A stretch of 46,566 bases of DNA, taken from assembly GCF_000812665.2 (NCBI RefSeq), contig NZ_CP014328.1, forward strand, positions 1-46,566, written 5' to 3'. The notes under the pieces were generated by a model that saw only the letters and a program-made list of their open reading frames with translations, searched no databases and was not told the DNA's origin. A program made the position numbers and the translations under genes. The number at the start of each line of letters is the position of its first letter. Position 1 is the stretch's first letter. The stretch comes from Falsihalocynthiibacter arcticus. GTDB lineage: Bacteria > Pseudomonadota > Alphaproteobacteria > Rhodobacterales > Rhodobacteraceae. This document shows, in pieces, positions 8,669-17,892 of the stretch.

Positions 8669-9367
8669 ATGCGTGCGCTTTTATTCACTACAGGGTCGCC
8701 CTTTGCGCGTGCCGTACGGATTGTTCTTGACGAACTCGGGCTTGATTTTGAACGGCGGGAAGAAATTACCACGCCAAGTGCCGAGGAGAGAGCGGCAGCG
8801 ACGCCCACTCTACAAGTGCCTACGTTCTGGGATGGCGATCAAACACTATGGGAAAGTGGAACCATCGTCGAATACCTGCTCTCGACATATCGAACCCGAC
8901 CGGCAACAGAACCACCCCTTGCAATGCATACATTCCGCCCCGCCAGTGAGTGGCAGGACAAACTGACATTCTCTACGATCCAAACGTTTGGGAATGCGGC
9001 AACAATTGTCTCTCAAATGAAATGGTCCGGCGTCGACGCAACGAACAATGCGCATATGAAAAGGTCTGTCGAGAAACTCTCTCACATACTTGGGTGGCTT
9101 GAGGATCAATTGAACGACACAACCGGTGGGTTCCAGCCCGATTGCGTCTCTATTCAGGACATCTTTCTTGCAGCGCACGTGCGATTTGTACAGAACAGGC
9201 CACTCGGAGTTGACCTACTGCTTGGGCAGTATCCTAAACTTGAGGCGCTGCTAAATGGGCTGGATGATCGAGCAAGCTTTAAGGCCAATCCGATTTGGTG
9301 GTGGGAGCCGGGTGTTGTCGGGTATCAGCCTGACGGAACCCCAATTTTTAAGAACAAAATTAACTGA
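8669..9367 (+). CDS. Glutathione S-transferase family protein
   Basis: This 232-aa protein has a thioredoxin-like N-terminal domain beginning MRALLFTTGSPFARAVRIVLDE. Ser10 lies in the position of the glutathione-activating residue. The VPTFW cis-Pro segment and the ESGTIVEYL glutathione-binding motif follow. The helical C-terminal domain includes SIQDIFLAAHVRF, the family's N-capping region. It conjugates glutathione to electrophiles in the cytoplasm; the substrate is unknown. The start is supported by a strong ribosome-binding site (AGGAGG, 6 bp before ATG). Confidence 0.88.
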   Translation: MRALLFTTGSPFARAVRIVLDELGLDFERREEITTPSAEERAAATPTLQVPTFWDGDQTLWESGTIVEYLLSTYRTRPATEPPLAMHTFRPASEWQDKLTFSTIQTFGNAATIVSQMKWSGVDATNNAHMKRSVEKLSHILGWLEDQLNDTTGGFQPDCVSIQDIFLAAHVRFVQNRPLGVDLLLGQYPKLEALLNGLDDRASFKANPIWWWEPGVVGYQPDGTPIFKNKIN

Positions 9368-9703
9368 AGTTGAAGGGCGGCTTCGTCCGCACTGTGTGAG
9401 TTCATGGGCAGCGCAGCGAATGGCCGCTTTCACAAACGTAGGTTTGTGAAATGGATACAAAATTGGCTCTCAAATAGCAAAATGGTGCGTCTTAGCCCGT
9501 GTCTCAATGTAAATTCCGCAAAGGGGTGCCCGCGTCAGGGCTAAATATTCCTTAACGTAGGATTTAACACTGAGCCGGAGCAGACCCCTAAAACCGTTCG
9601 CTTAGCGCCTCTTGCTTAGATCCAGTGGTCAGTAACTGTTTTTTGGTGCCAAATCTCGAAGGCCGTCGGCGAATATATAGCGCGTCGAAACAGCCCTGCT
9701 AGG
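9368..9703. other. Intergenic, nothing recognised
   Basis: About 335 bp between two convergent genes. I see no gene, RNA or strong terminator here. Confidence 0.4.
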
Positions 9704-10231
9704 CTATTGAACGGATATTCCTAAGAGGCTTTCAATCATTTTGGCCGGGCACCGCCAATTGGTCATAGTTTTTGCGGCCTTTTGTGTTGGCATTCGACGA
9801 AAGACATCAACCGACACAACGTTTTGCTCAAACCGAGCCAATCCGATCACGTTCTCTTCTGGCAATTCCCACAACATGAAGCCACAAACCAAAGTGTCCG
9901 AAGTCTCAGCCCACCCTGAAAAATCAACTGCGGCCAACAAATTTTCTTCTTGATAGTACATCATGCCATGAACGATATATCGCTGCGTTCTGCCCGCAGT
10001 TTCAATTACTTGGAGACGAACGCTTCGCCAATCGTCGTCAGATACGTGCGCTGCTAGTTGGTCCGTCATAAAAGCGCGTTCTGTCGCAAAATCCTCTTTC
10101 ACTAATTGATCGAGGAATGTTTCTGAAACATTCGCGACAAATTGCGTTGTCTTTTCGTCAGGTTGAACTTGCGCGAGCGCAGAAACCGACAATGAAAACA
10201 ACCATCCCAATGCAAAGAGTATTTTCGTCAC
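9704..10231 (-). CDS. Exported protein of unknown function
   Basis: I place the start at the GTG at 10231, preceded by GGAG about 8 bp upstream. This gives a 175-aa protein with a clean signal peptide (VTKILFALGWLFSLSVSALA, cut before QVQ). Starting 16 codons further upstream would put charged residues in front of the signal peptide. The mature domain has cysteines in LVCGFM and WRCPAK. Its mixed alpha/beta pattern is reminiscent of small periplasmic NTF2-like proteins, but I cannot assign a family. Confidence 0.6.
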   Translation of the reverse strand: MTKILFALGWLFSLSVSALAQVQPDEKTTQFVANVSETFLDQLVKEDFATERAFMTDQLAAHVSDDDWRSVRLQVIETAGRTQRYIVHGMMYYQEENLLAAVDFSGWAETSDTLVCGFMLWELPEENVIGLARFEQNVVSVDVFRRMPTQKAAKTMTNWRCPAKMIESLLGISVQ

Positions 10232-10526
10232 GTTACGTTCTCCAAAACCAGTATTCACCCGGCGGCCGCATGTTTTCAATATTAAGTTGGCTATAACGGA
10301 ATCAGGGCGGAAATGAGGCTGATAGTCGCTATGGTTCTCGCGGTGATTGCAAGTATAAGCGGCCTAGGCAGCATTTTTACGGAGAGAAGGCCCACTCAAC
10401 GGACTTCGCGACACCGTCGCCCAAGTTAATGGCATTTCTCGAAAGAGTTCGGAACTAACCCGCGACAAAACCAGTTTTGCATTTCCTTTCTTCTATCCAT
10501 ATATAAATTAGGGGAGAAACTACTAA
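10232..10526. other. Divergent intergenic region
   Basis: About 295 bp between two divergent genes, so promoters for both are expected. No specific element could be identified with confidence. Confidence 0.35.
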
Positions 10527-10763
10527 ATGATGGCGGCATTTTTCGTAACATATCTTTCCGGTATTTTGTCCATGGGCATTGGCACGCATTATTACCCCAA
10601 GAATTGGGTGCTCAAGATTTTGCCATATATCCTGCTATTATTAGCGATGACATTCTATTCAATTGAAGTAGGTAAAGTTGATTTCTTAGGGGCTCTAATC
10701 CCGACAGCATTCTTTTTGGCCCTGAATATTGCCTTAGTGATATATGCGCGGTCTGAAAAATGA
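10527..10763 (+). CDS. Small membrane protein
   Basis: This 78-aa protein has two or three hydrophobic segments (about 3-20, 28-45 and 50-72) ending in a short positive tail (YARSEK). A ribosome-binding site (GGGGAG, about 11 bp upstream) supports the ATG. Function unknown; it is probably an inner-membrane protein. Confidence 0.55.
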   Translation: MMAAFFVTYLSGILSMGIGTHYYPKNWVLKILPYILLLLAMTFYSIEVGKVDFLGALIPTAFFLALNIALVIYARSEK

Positions 10764-10792
10764 GTACGCTTTGCAGAATCCGGGGAGGTATA

Positions 10793-10831
10793 CAGATCCA
10801 ACTGGGGAGACCTGCCAAGTTGTTGGATCTG
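10793..10831. repeat. Perfect 10-bp inverted repeat
   Basis: Arms CAGATCCAAC (10793-10802) and GTTGGATCTG (10822-10831) are exact complements with a 19-bp spacer. It lies 30 bp after a membrane-protein gene. It may fold in the transcript, but no T-run follows. Confidence 0.5.
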
Positions 10832-11143
10832 ACAAATTTGGCAACTCGATCCTTAAGTGGCGATAGTAAACCTTTTTGTCCTTCGGGGAAGTGCCAGTCT
10901 ATGCCAAAAACAGAGAGTATTAGAGAAGACTGGCCAGAGTTAGAAGCCTGTGTATAAAGTTGTCTTGAAAGTGAGCCATTACTCGACTCTAAAAGCTGGA
11001 CGTCTGGGTCCCATGGGCGATGTGCCCTTATAAGTACATCTGTAAATAAGTTGTTTGGAGGGGCCATGATAACAGGCCCTTTGGTTTCTATGACTTTGGC
11101 GCCAAGCTGCCGGCGCGATTATTGTAAAAAAGTGTGTTCCATC

Positions 11144-11326
11144 ATGTCCAAAATATTGAACCTAATTCCAGAGTTTATTCTGACGCTGGGTCTGATAGTT
11201 ATTCAGCAAATATTAGAGCCGTGGCTTGGCTGGTTTAGCGTGCCTGCCGTTATTATTATTTGGTTGATAGTGAGTTATGGGATAAGAAAAGCTAGGAAAA
11301 GATTTTGTGGGCCTGAAAAAAATTAG
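11144..11326 (+). CDS. Small membrane protein
   Basis: This 60-aa product starts at MSKILNLIPEF. It has a hydrophobic region from about residue 6 to 45 (one long or two short membrane segments) and a basic end (IRKARKRF). An upstream in-frame ATG at 11051 would add 31 unconvincing residues. Function unknown. Confidence 0.45.
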   Translation: MSKILNLIPEFILTLGLIVIQQILEPWLGWFSVPAVIIIWLIVSYGIRKARKRFCGPEKN

Positions 11327-11503
11327 CCCCGATTATGAATTGGAAAAAGAGTTTGCGGCCACAAGTCTCAAATCTTTTCCCATTGGTGTGAACCGCGGCT
11401 TTACTTGACTAAAAGACTCGGTGACGGCTCTGAGCCCAACTTGAATTTTTTTGGCGGTGCTGCGAACATCAACTATCGTTACAATGACCGGGTAATTTCG
11501 AGA

Positions 11504-11949
11504 ATGAAGCAGATTTTCTACAACATTGTTGCGGTTCTTGTCGCGTCACCAGCCTTTGCTGAGGTGTGTGACAAAGACCGCCCAAGGTGGGACCCAAGCA
11601 GCGGCAGGATCAATCAGTTTGAGGAGCTATACTATTTCTTCACTTCTCCACTTGGTATAGGCCTGCTTTTTCTGATTGCAGCAACGCTTTATGTCAAAAA
11701 GCGATGGCTTTCAGTTTTATGTGCAACGTTAATTTTTCTGATTGCCGCTTTGACTACTGCAAGCTGGTTGTGGTTCGGTGATGAGATTATTCACGCAGCC
11801 CATCGAGAAGGGTGCCGCGCTGCGCCACTCTTAACAATCGCCGTGCTGGTGTTAACGTCTATCTGTCTTTTTCCGTATGGCAGGCCACGTGTTACCGAAC
11901 GACTTAACACTATAGACCTTGGTGACGATTTTGATGACGTCGAGATGTT
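11504..11949 (+). pseudogene. Membrane-anchored pseudo-ACP gene, 5' part (interrupted by IS3)
   Basis: This is the 5' part of a gene split by the IS3 copy at 11950-13211. It begins with a signal-peptide-like segment (MKQIFYNIVAVLVASPAFA) and then three hydrophobic stretches (about residues 46-62, 70-88 and 108-124). It then enters an acyl-carrier-like motif, DLGDDFDDVEM. In true ACPs this region is DSLDxVE with the phosphopantetheine Ser; here that Ser is replaced by Asp. Removing the IS and one GTT gives a continuous 237-aa frame with 13215-13482. As found, the frame runs into the IS and ends in a short foreign tail. Confidence 0.75.
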
Positions 11950-12015
11950 AGAGGTGGTCGCGGGAATTCGGACCAGTAGTTAAGGTGGATCAACTTTTGA
12001 AAGAGATGATCCAGA

Positions 12016-12297
12016 ATGACGAAACGAAAGAACCATTCGCCCGATTTCAAAGCCAAGGTTGCGCTTGAAGCTATCCGTGAAGAAATGACGATGGCGGAGT
12101 TGTCAAAGAAATATGGTGTGCATCCCACGCAGATTGGGGCTTGGAAGCGAGCCGCGATTAAGAATATGGCTGCGGGGTTTTCCAAACGAGGCAGCGATCC
12201 TGCACAGGTCGACGATGCTACGATAGACAAACTTCATTCCAAGATTGGTCAACTGGTGGTGGAGCGGGATTTTTTGAAACGCGCCTGGGATCGTTGA
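12016..12297 (+). CDS. IS3-family OrfA
   Basis: This 93-aa DNA-binding subunit has an HTH_Tnp_1-type helix-turn-helix (FKAKVALEAIREEMTMAELSKKYGVHPTQIGAWK) and a C-terminal leucine-zipper-like stretch (IDKLHSKIGQLVVERDFLKRA). It recognises the element ends. Its stop overlaps the orfB start, with orfB in the -1 frame; the run of Ts at about 12270-12275 is a possible slippery site. Confidence 0.92.
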   Translation: MTKRKNHSPDFKAKVALEAIREEMTMAELSKKYGVHPTQIGAWKRAAIKNMAAGFSKRGSDPAQVDDATIDKLHSKIGQLVVERDFLKRAWDR

Positions 12298-13151
12298 GCA
12301 AGGATCGCAGGCGGATGTGCATTGAGAGAGATCGCCCGAAGATCAGTTTGCGGCGGCAATGCCAGATGTTGTCGCTGCCGCGCTCGATTCTGTATTATCA
12401 ACCGAAAGGTGAAAGTGCCGAAAATCTGCGCTTCATGAAATTGATCGACAAGCAGTTCTTGGAAACACCATGGTACGGATCACGTCAGATGGCGCGTTAC
12501 ATGCAGCGGCAGGGCCATGAATGTGGCCGCCATCGTGTACGTCGATTGATGCGGCTCATGCGTTTGGTGCCAATCTACCAGACGCCAAACACCAGCAAGA
12601 AACATCCACAGCATAAGATTTACCCATATCTTCTGAGGAAATTGACAATTGATCGGTCAAATCAAGTCTGGTGTGTCGACATTACTTACATCCCTATGCA
12701 CCGTGGGTTTCTGTATCTGGTGGCGATTATGGACTGGCACAGTCGCAAGGTTTTGAGCTGGCGTTTATCGAACAGTATGGAAGCGGATTTTTGCGTCGAA
12801 GCCCTGAACGAGGCCATCGCCAAATACGGTAAGCCCAAGATCATGAATAGCGATCAAGGCAGCCAGTTCACCGGCTTTGAATGGACACAGGCGCTGAAAG
12901 ATGCCGACGTGGAAATATCCATGGATGGTAAGGGCCGCTGGGTCGACAACCGCATGATCGAGCGGCTCTGGCGGTCCCTGAAATATGAATGCATTTACCT
13001 GAACGCATTTGAAAACGGTTCAGAAACACGCGCCGGGATTGGAAAGTGGATGGCGTACTACAACGCAGAACGCCCACATTCCACGCACGGAATCTTGACC
13101 CCAGATGAAGCCTATGACAGAAAAACAGAACCAATGAGATCGGCAGCCTAA
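12294..13151 (+). CDS. IS3-family transposase OrfB (copy B)
   Basis: This 285-aa protein is identical to the one at 55-912. The DDE residues lie in WCVDITYIP, NSDQGSQF and MIERLWRSLKYE. It starts with TTG overlapping orfA and is probably expressed mainly as an OrfAB frameshift fusion. Confidence 0.93.
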   Translation: MSKDRRRMCIERDRPKISLRRQCQMLSLPRSILYYQPKGESAENLRFMKLIDKQFLETPWYGSRQMARYMQRQGHECGRHRVRRLMRLMRLVPIYQTPNTSKKHPQHKIYPYLLRKLTIDRSNQVWCVDITYIPMHRGFLYLVAIMDWHSRKVLSWRLSNSMEADFCVEALNEAIAKYGKPKIMNSDQGSQFTGFEWTQALKDADVEISMDGKGRWVDNRMIERLWRSLKYECIYLNAFENGSETRAGIGKWMAYYNAERPHSTHGILTPDEAYDRKTEPMRSAA

Positions 13152-13214
13152 ATGAAACCCTGATCCACCTTAAACTGGCTGCGAACTGGTCGAAAAAGCA
13201 GGACCACCTCTGTT

Positions 13215-13482
13215 GATGGCTGTCGAAGACATACTTGGCGTAGATATCAAAGATGGCGAAGCCGAGAAGCTTGTAACGATGGGTGACCTTTACGAGCTTG
13301 TCGGTGAAAAACTAAATTCCAAAACAGACTTCGATCCGGTTTGGGCATTGGTCTGTCAAATCGCTCGTGAACACTCCGGGTCGCGAGACCCAATAGACAA
13401 GAAGACCACATTCTTTCCGAAGTTTGCAGAAGAACGCACCGAACTTCCTAATGCTACCGGCGAGTCCGACGACCGAACTTAG
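13215..13482 (+). pseudogene. Membrane-anchored pseudo-ACP gene, 3' part
   Basis: This continues the reading frame of 11504-11949 after the IS3 insertion. The restored join reads VEM-LMAVEDILGVDIKDGEAEKLVTMGDLYELV. It matches helices II and III of acyl carrier proteins (VELVMALEEEFxxEIPDEDAEKIxTVGD). A second segment, VWALVCQIAREHSG, then IDKKTTFFPKFAEE, resembles the C-terminal part of DUF1493-like ACP relatives as I recall them. A shorter product could start at the ATG at 13216, but no good ribosome-binding site precedes it. Confidence 0.7.
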
Positions 13483-13731
13483 GTGTGATTTCAATCGGTC
13501 GACGCATCGAGAAGTCACAACCGGTTTCCAATCAGACAAAACCTCGGAATAACACGGCTTTGAAATTTCCTTACACTAAGCCGCGGTAGGGTCCGCTGAC
13601 CGACGTTTCGACCGAAAAAATGCTTCGAATCCCACTCGGCGAAATTCACGCAGGTAAATGCGAATTACCGCTGAACCAGAGAGTGATTTCGTATACAAAC
13701 CTTTTGCCAAAATATTTCGTCCATTTAGGCC
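13483..13731. other. Intergenic, nothing recognised
   Basis: About 250 bp between the broken pseudo-ACP gene and the recombinase control region. No supported gene. Confidence 0.35.
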
Positions 13732-13846
13732 CTGTCTCTTATAGACAGCGATTGTGGCCCATTTCTCACATCCATTTACTGCTGTCTATTTTAAGTTTCC
13801 CTATTTTTTAATCGTTCTGCAAACTAACCCCATGCTATTTAGACAG
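13732..13846. promoter_or_regulatory. Putative res site of the second serine recombinase
   Basis: Half-sites of the type CTGTCT(A/C)TT recur. They form a palindrome CTGTCT-CTTA-TAGACAG at 13732-13748, a half-site CTGTCTATT at 13782-13790, and an inverted half-site TATTTAGACAG at 13836-13846. The cluster ends 21 bp before the recombinase ATG. This spacing of short inverted half-sites is what a resolvase site with several subsites looks like. The role is inferred. Confidence 0.55.
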
Positions 13847-13867
13847 TATAGGCAAAAAGAGTAGAAT

Positions 13868-14467
13868 ATGGCAGTTTTCGGGTACGCACGCGTTTCAACA
13901 ACAGATCAAAAAGCCGGGCTGGACGAACAAGTCCGAAGGCTGAAAGAATTATGCATTGGGTCTGACGATGACATCATCGTAGAGGAGATTAGCGGGACAA
14001 ATGTCGACGACCGCAAAGAGCTGGTCCGGCTGATGGGGTTCATGCGTCGCGGTGATACGCTCGTCACGACTAAGATCGACCGACTGGCCAGATCAACCAA
14101 AGATCTTCTCTCTATCTATGATGACCTGGCGGAACGAAATATCACGATCCATATTCTGGATATGAATATCGACACAAGCACGCCCACAGGCCGGATGATC
14201 ATGACAATTATTGGCGCTGTCGCTGAATTCGAAGTCTCTATGATGAAAGAACGTCAGGAAGTTGGGATAGTCGCAGCCAAGGAGGCTGGTAGATATAAGG
14301 GTCGCAAACCCATCTCCGACGAGAAGAAGGAAAAAATTATCGCTGACATCAAGCGTGGCATCGGTCCGCAGATGATCTCGACACACTATAAGGTCTCTAG
14401 AGCAACAGTGTACAACATCATGAAAGAAGCCGGCGTCCATCGACCGACACTGGGGGATGATCAATGA
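13868..14467 (+). CDS. Serine recombinase (resolvase family)
   Basis: This 199-aa recombinase starts MAVFGYARVSTTDQ with predicted nucleophile Ser10. It has KIDRLARSTKDLL, the AVAEFEVSMMKERQ helix and a C-terminal helix-turn-helix (MISTHYKVSRATVYNIM). It is clearly different from the recombinase at 2002. It probably acts on the upstream inverted half-sites to resolve dimers or cointegrates and to control its own transcription. A 51-codon HTH-like frame overlaps its stop by ATGA. Confidence 0.9.
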   Translation: MAVFGYARVSTTDQKAGLDEQVRRLKELCIGSDDDIIVEEISGTNVDDRKELVRLMGFMRRGDTLVTTKIDRLARSTKDLLSIYDDLAERNITIHILDMNIDTSTPTGRMIMTIIGAVAEFEVSMMKERQEVGIVAAKEAGRYKGRKPISDEKKEKIIADIKRGIGPQMISTHYKVSRATVYNIMKEAGVHRPTLGDDQ

Positions 14468-14619
14468 GACAGCCCCCATTCCCACCCCCAACAGAGTTTT
14501 CACCGGAAGATATCAAGCGGGTCGGAGCTAAGACAGGGCTGTCTCAAGTTGGACTAAGTGCAGTGATTGGCAGCCGGAGCACAAAGATAACAACGATACA
14601 CTTTTCGGCTGGTTATTAG
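14464..14619 (+). pseudogene. Short XRE-type helix-turn-helix fragment
   Basis: This 51-codon frame overlaps the recombinase stop by ATGA. It contains FSPEDIKRVGAKTGLSQVGLSAVIG. That matches the first helices of XRE-type HTH proteins, the kind often written xxIRxxRxxTGLSQxxLAxxLG. The recognition helix (usually xxTVxxWExG) is replaced by SRSTKITTIHF and the frame stops, so the domain is truncated. It could once have encoded an antitoxin-like or regulatory partner. Confidence 0.45.
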
Positions 14620-14828
14620 CGCCCTAAAGTCACTGATTTAACCCCAAAGACACAGCGCAAGCTGGAGGGAGCCTCAGGGGGCAGGCCATATCGCACGCAC
14701 CTGTCGACGCATCGAGCACAGATGGAAATTCTAAGGTGGAGCCAGATTGTGCCCTGCCCTACGAACCTTAGCGACAGCTGAATATTTAGTTCCTAGCCGC
14801 ATGCCACCAAACCGTTTTTTTTTGTGGA
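14620..14828. other. Intergenic, T-rich end
   Basis: About 210 bp between the HTH fragment and the end of the secretion operon. A run of nine Ts lies near 14815-14823. No clear terminator stem for the minus-strand operon was found next to it. Confidence 0.35.
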
Positions 14829-16142
14829 TCAACTCTCCCTGAAGGCTTTGTTAAAATAGTCCATGAAGGGCTTGGCTAAATAACTGAGCGGCGAACGCTC
14901 GGACGTTCGAATGTATGCCTCTACGGGCATTCCCGGCAAGAGCTGTTGTCCTCCAAGCTTTACCAATTCACCCTCATTGGGCAGCAGCTCCGCCTGATAA
15001 TAGGACATGCCGGTGACTTCATCTGTGAATACGTCGGGTGACAGACGTAATACTCGCCCAAATATTTCTGGCGTTTGACGTTGGTCAAATGCTGTGAAGC
15101 GCAGAGTAGCTTCCTGGCCAACATGTACTTGATCAATATGGATAGCTTCAACCCTGGAGGCGACGACCAAAGGTTGGTCTTGCGGGATGATATACATAAT
15201 TGGTTCCGCGGGAGAGACGACGGCCAAGAGTGCAAATACTTGCGACCCATAGACCACGCCACTTACAGGGCTGCGCACCTCCATACGCGATAGTGTCTCG
15301 CGGGCCGATAGACGTTTTTCAGTGAACTCTAGCTCCTGATACTGTAAATCGCGTAAAGTCGTGATGGCTTGCTCTCGCCTCGTCGTAGTGAGCTTTAACA
15401 TCTGAATATTCAGCGCCGCTATTTGTCCTCGAAGTTGAGAAACTGTTGCATTCAGACTGCCGACTTCACCCAATAGACGCGCTTGCTCTCGCTGCAATGA
15501 AGAAACCCGTGATGCCTGAGCGAGGCCTTTTTCTAAAAGTGTGTGGCTGTCCTTCAGCTCTGAATTGATCAGCTCTTCCTGTTTCTGAAAGGCTGCCAAC
15601 TGCGCCTGCGCGCCTGCGATCTGGTTATGAGTTTGATTGACCTGCTCGGTAATCTGGTCCGCCTCTTTACGCTGAGAGTCCGCACGTGCATCAAAAAGTC
15701 GTTTTTGCCCATCAATGAGCCCTTGGATTTCTGGTTTGACTTTGGCTGCCTGAACTAACTCGCGGGGTATATTTAGAGCACTGAGCTCATCGCGCTCCGC
15801 TTCCAATCGGGACTTTCGTGCCAAAATTTCATAAAGCTGGCCTTCCACGATAGTCAGTTCCGAGCGCAGCATGGTATCATCGAGACGTAGCACCACCTCT
15901 CCCGCCTCAACAGTGTCTCCATCCTTGGCGAGAATCCCCCCGACAACGCCGCCAAAGGGGTGTTGCACAACTTGTCGATTGCTCTCCACCTTAATCATGC
16001 CCGAAGCAATTACTGCGCCTGCGATTCTGGTGCTGACACTCCAGACACCTAAGACGCCTACCAGCACCAGTAACGCGAGAAAGCCAATGCCAAGGGGCAT
16101 CCATGCATTCCATTTACGTTTGATATGTTGATCCGCATTCAT
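14829..16142 (-). CDS. Type I secretion membrane fusion protein (HlyD/PrtE family)
   Basis: This 437-aa periplasmic adaptor bridges the inner-membrane ABC transporter and the outer-membrane channel. It has a single N-terminal membrane segment (about residues 15-35), a first lipoyl half-motif (VVQHPFGGVVGGILAKDGDTVEAGEVVLRLD, about 56-86, cited here only as the region), a long helical hairpin (about 90-280), a second lipoyl half (SPVSGVVYGSQV) and a C-terminal beta domain. Its ATG overlaps the end of the ABC transporter gene, so the two are translationally coupled. No TolC-like gene is nearby, so a chromosomal channel would be used. Confidence 0.92.
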   Translation of the reverse strand: MNADQHIKRKWNAWMPLGIGFLALLVLVGVLGVWSVSTRIAGAVIASGMIKVESNRQVVQHPFGGVVGGILAKDGDTVEAGEVVLRLDDTMLRSELTIVEGQLYEILARKSRLEAERDELSALNIPRELVQAAKVKPEIQGLIDGQKRLFDARADSQRKEADQITEQVNQTHNQIAGAQAQLAAFQKQEELINSELKDSHTLLEKGLAQASRVSSLQREQARLLGEVGSLNATVSQLRGQIAALNIQMLKLTTTRREQAITTLRDLQYQELEFTEKRLSARETLSRMEVRSPVSGVVYGSQVFALLAVVSPAEPIMYIIPQDQPLVVASRVEAIHIDQVHVGQEATLRFTAFDQRQTPEIFGRVLRLSPDVFTDEVTGMSYYQAELLPNEGELVKLGGQQLLPGMPVEAYIRTSERSPLSYLAKPFMDYFNKAFRES

Positions 16143-17861
16143 GAATTTGCACCCACAGCGAACGCCTGCTTAACTTCCTCTGCATTGCGCAGCATTGAAC
16201 GCATGACCTCATCTCGTGGCCCATCCGCCGTGACTCGCCCATTATCGAGAACCACTAATCTATCGCATTCGGAAATAGCCATCGGTCGGTGGGTCATAAT
16301 AACTACGGCTCTATCTGAGTTTTTGAATTGGCGCACAGCTCGGTTCAGCGCTTCGGATCCCTCTCCATCTAGTGCTGAATTTGGCTCATCGAGAACCAGC
16401 AACACTGGATCGTTATAAAACGCACGCGCCAATGCGATGCGCTGGCGCTGGCCGCCGGAGAGTTGGCTGTCCTGCCCCAATATATTTGTCTTATAGCCAT
16501 CTGGTAGAGACAGGATCAAATCGTGGGCATTGGCCCGCTGCGCCGCTTCAATAATCTTTTCTTCATCGGGCGCCAATGACATACGTGCGATGTTTTCTGC
16601 GATGGTGCCCGTGAACAAGGTAACCTGTTGGGGTAGATAGCCAACGAATGCCCCCAAATCATCTGGATCGTATTGATCAAGTGTTGCGCCGCCAAGGCGA
16701 ATTTCTCCAGATACAGGCGGCAGTAGACCTAGGAGTGTTTTTGCCAACGTTGATTTTCCAGAGCCACTTTTTCCGATAATTCCGAGAACCTGCCCAGGTG
16801 CAATTGTAAAATTAATATTTGAGAGGGTCGGTTGCTTTGCATTAGGTGCATAAATTGAAAGTCCTTTCAGACTAAGCTTTGCTTCAGGCTTCGGAAGCTT
16901 CATAAATGCAGCATTTGGAGGTGTATCCTTCAGCAGTTCTCCAAGCGTATTCCAACCACTGATTGCTCGCAGGACCATTCCCCACTGACCGATAGACTGC
17001 TCAATAGGCGCCAGAGCGCGTCCGAGTAAAATTGACCCCGCAATCATCCCTCCAGCCGTCATGGCCCCTTGCAGAACCAACCACGCACCGACGGCCAACA
17101 TCGCGGACTGTAGGAACAGGCGGAAGGCTTTCGTCAGGGCGGTAAACAGACCTGTCCAATCGCTGGCATAGACTGTCTGATCAAGGGCTTTGTCTCGCAT
17201 TTTATGCCAACGTGTGGCTATTGCTCCGCTCATCCCTTGTGAGCGTACAATCTCAGTCGCGAGACGCGCTTGGTCTGCAAAACCTTGCGCGAGCAGAGAT
17301 GACATTTGTGCTTCGCTCGATTTGCGCCTTGTGAGCCAGTTATTGAGAAGTGTTATCACAATCAAGAAAACACCACCGCCAAGCGCCATCCAGCCCAATA
17401 CTGGATTTAAAACAAAAATGACCACAATAAACAGAGGCGTCCATGGTACATCAAATAACGCTAACATGGCGGGGGATGTGAACATTGTCTGCAAGGCTTC
17501 CAAATCCCGCAATCCAGAGGCAGGAGCCGCCCTAAATTGAGGATGGAGTGAGCGCTTCATCACAGCTTCAAAAACGCGTCCATCAAGTTCCGTCTGAAAC
17601 CGAGCGCCGAAGCGCGCCAGCACGTGCATAATCCAGAAGGCCCATCAACCCATAGAGAATTCCAACCAAGAGAAACAATGCCACGAGCGTTTCTTCAGAT
17701 CTTGACCCCAAAACGCGGTCATACACCTGCAACATGAATAATGGTCCGGTGAGCATCAATATGTTGACAAACACGCTGAACAGAAAGATTGCACTTAGCA
17801 ACCAAATACCCGTCTGTCGCGCCTGGCGCAGTTCCGCCCCCCCAAACGGATTATTGTTCAT
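16139..17861 (-). pseudogene. Type I secretion ABC transporter (PrtD/AprD family), frameshifted
   Basis: Two overlapping frames encode one family member. The first (17583-17861, 92 aa) has the N-terminal membrane part and ends after LLDYARAGALRRS. The second (up to 17629, in a different frame) resumes at VLARFGARFQTELDGRVF, which normally follows LLDYAR directly. A net single-base shift near 17605-17625 explains this. The rest is intact: membrane helices, Walker A GIIGKSGSGKST, signature LSGGQRQRIALARAF and Walker B VLLVLDEPNSALD. The gene is either inactivated or carries a sequencing error. It sits between the RTX gene and the adaptor gene. Confidence 0.85.
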
Positions 17862-17892
17862 TTATTAGTCTCATCTGCAATTTCGCATTCGA

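Larger units (their letters stand above)
11950..13211 (+). mobile_element. IS3-family element, copy B (complete)
   Basis: A 1,262-bp element bounded by AGAGGTGGTC at the left and its complement at the right. The repeats extend imperfectly inward; AAGGTGGATCA recurs on both sides. A 3-bp GTT target duplication lies at 11947-11949 and 13212-13214. It contains orfA (12016-12297) and orfB (12294-13151). The same length and identical proteins as copy A point to recent transposition. Confidence 0.95.

Noticed and set aside
1-13211. Two identical IS3 copies in the same direction flanking about 11 kb, as in a composite transposon
   Set aside because: Each copy has its own 3-bp target duplication (AAC/AAC and GTT/GTT), so they inserted separately. 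A composite would show matching bases only at the outer ends.
13732-13748. CTGTCTCTTATA resembling a Tn5/IS50 mosaic end
   Set aside because: Only 12 bases match, there is no Tn5-type transposase, and the motif fits better as a recombinase half-site palindrome repeated nearby.
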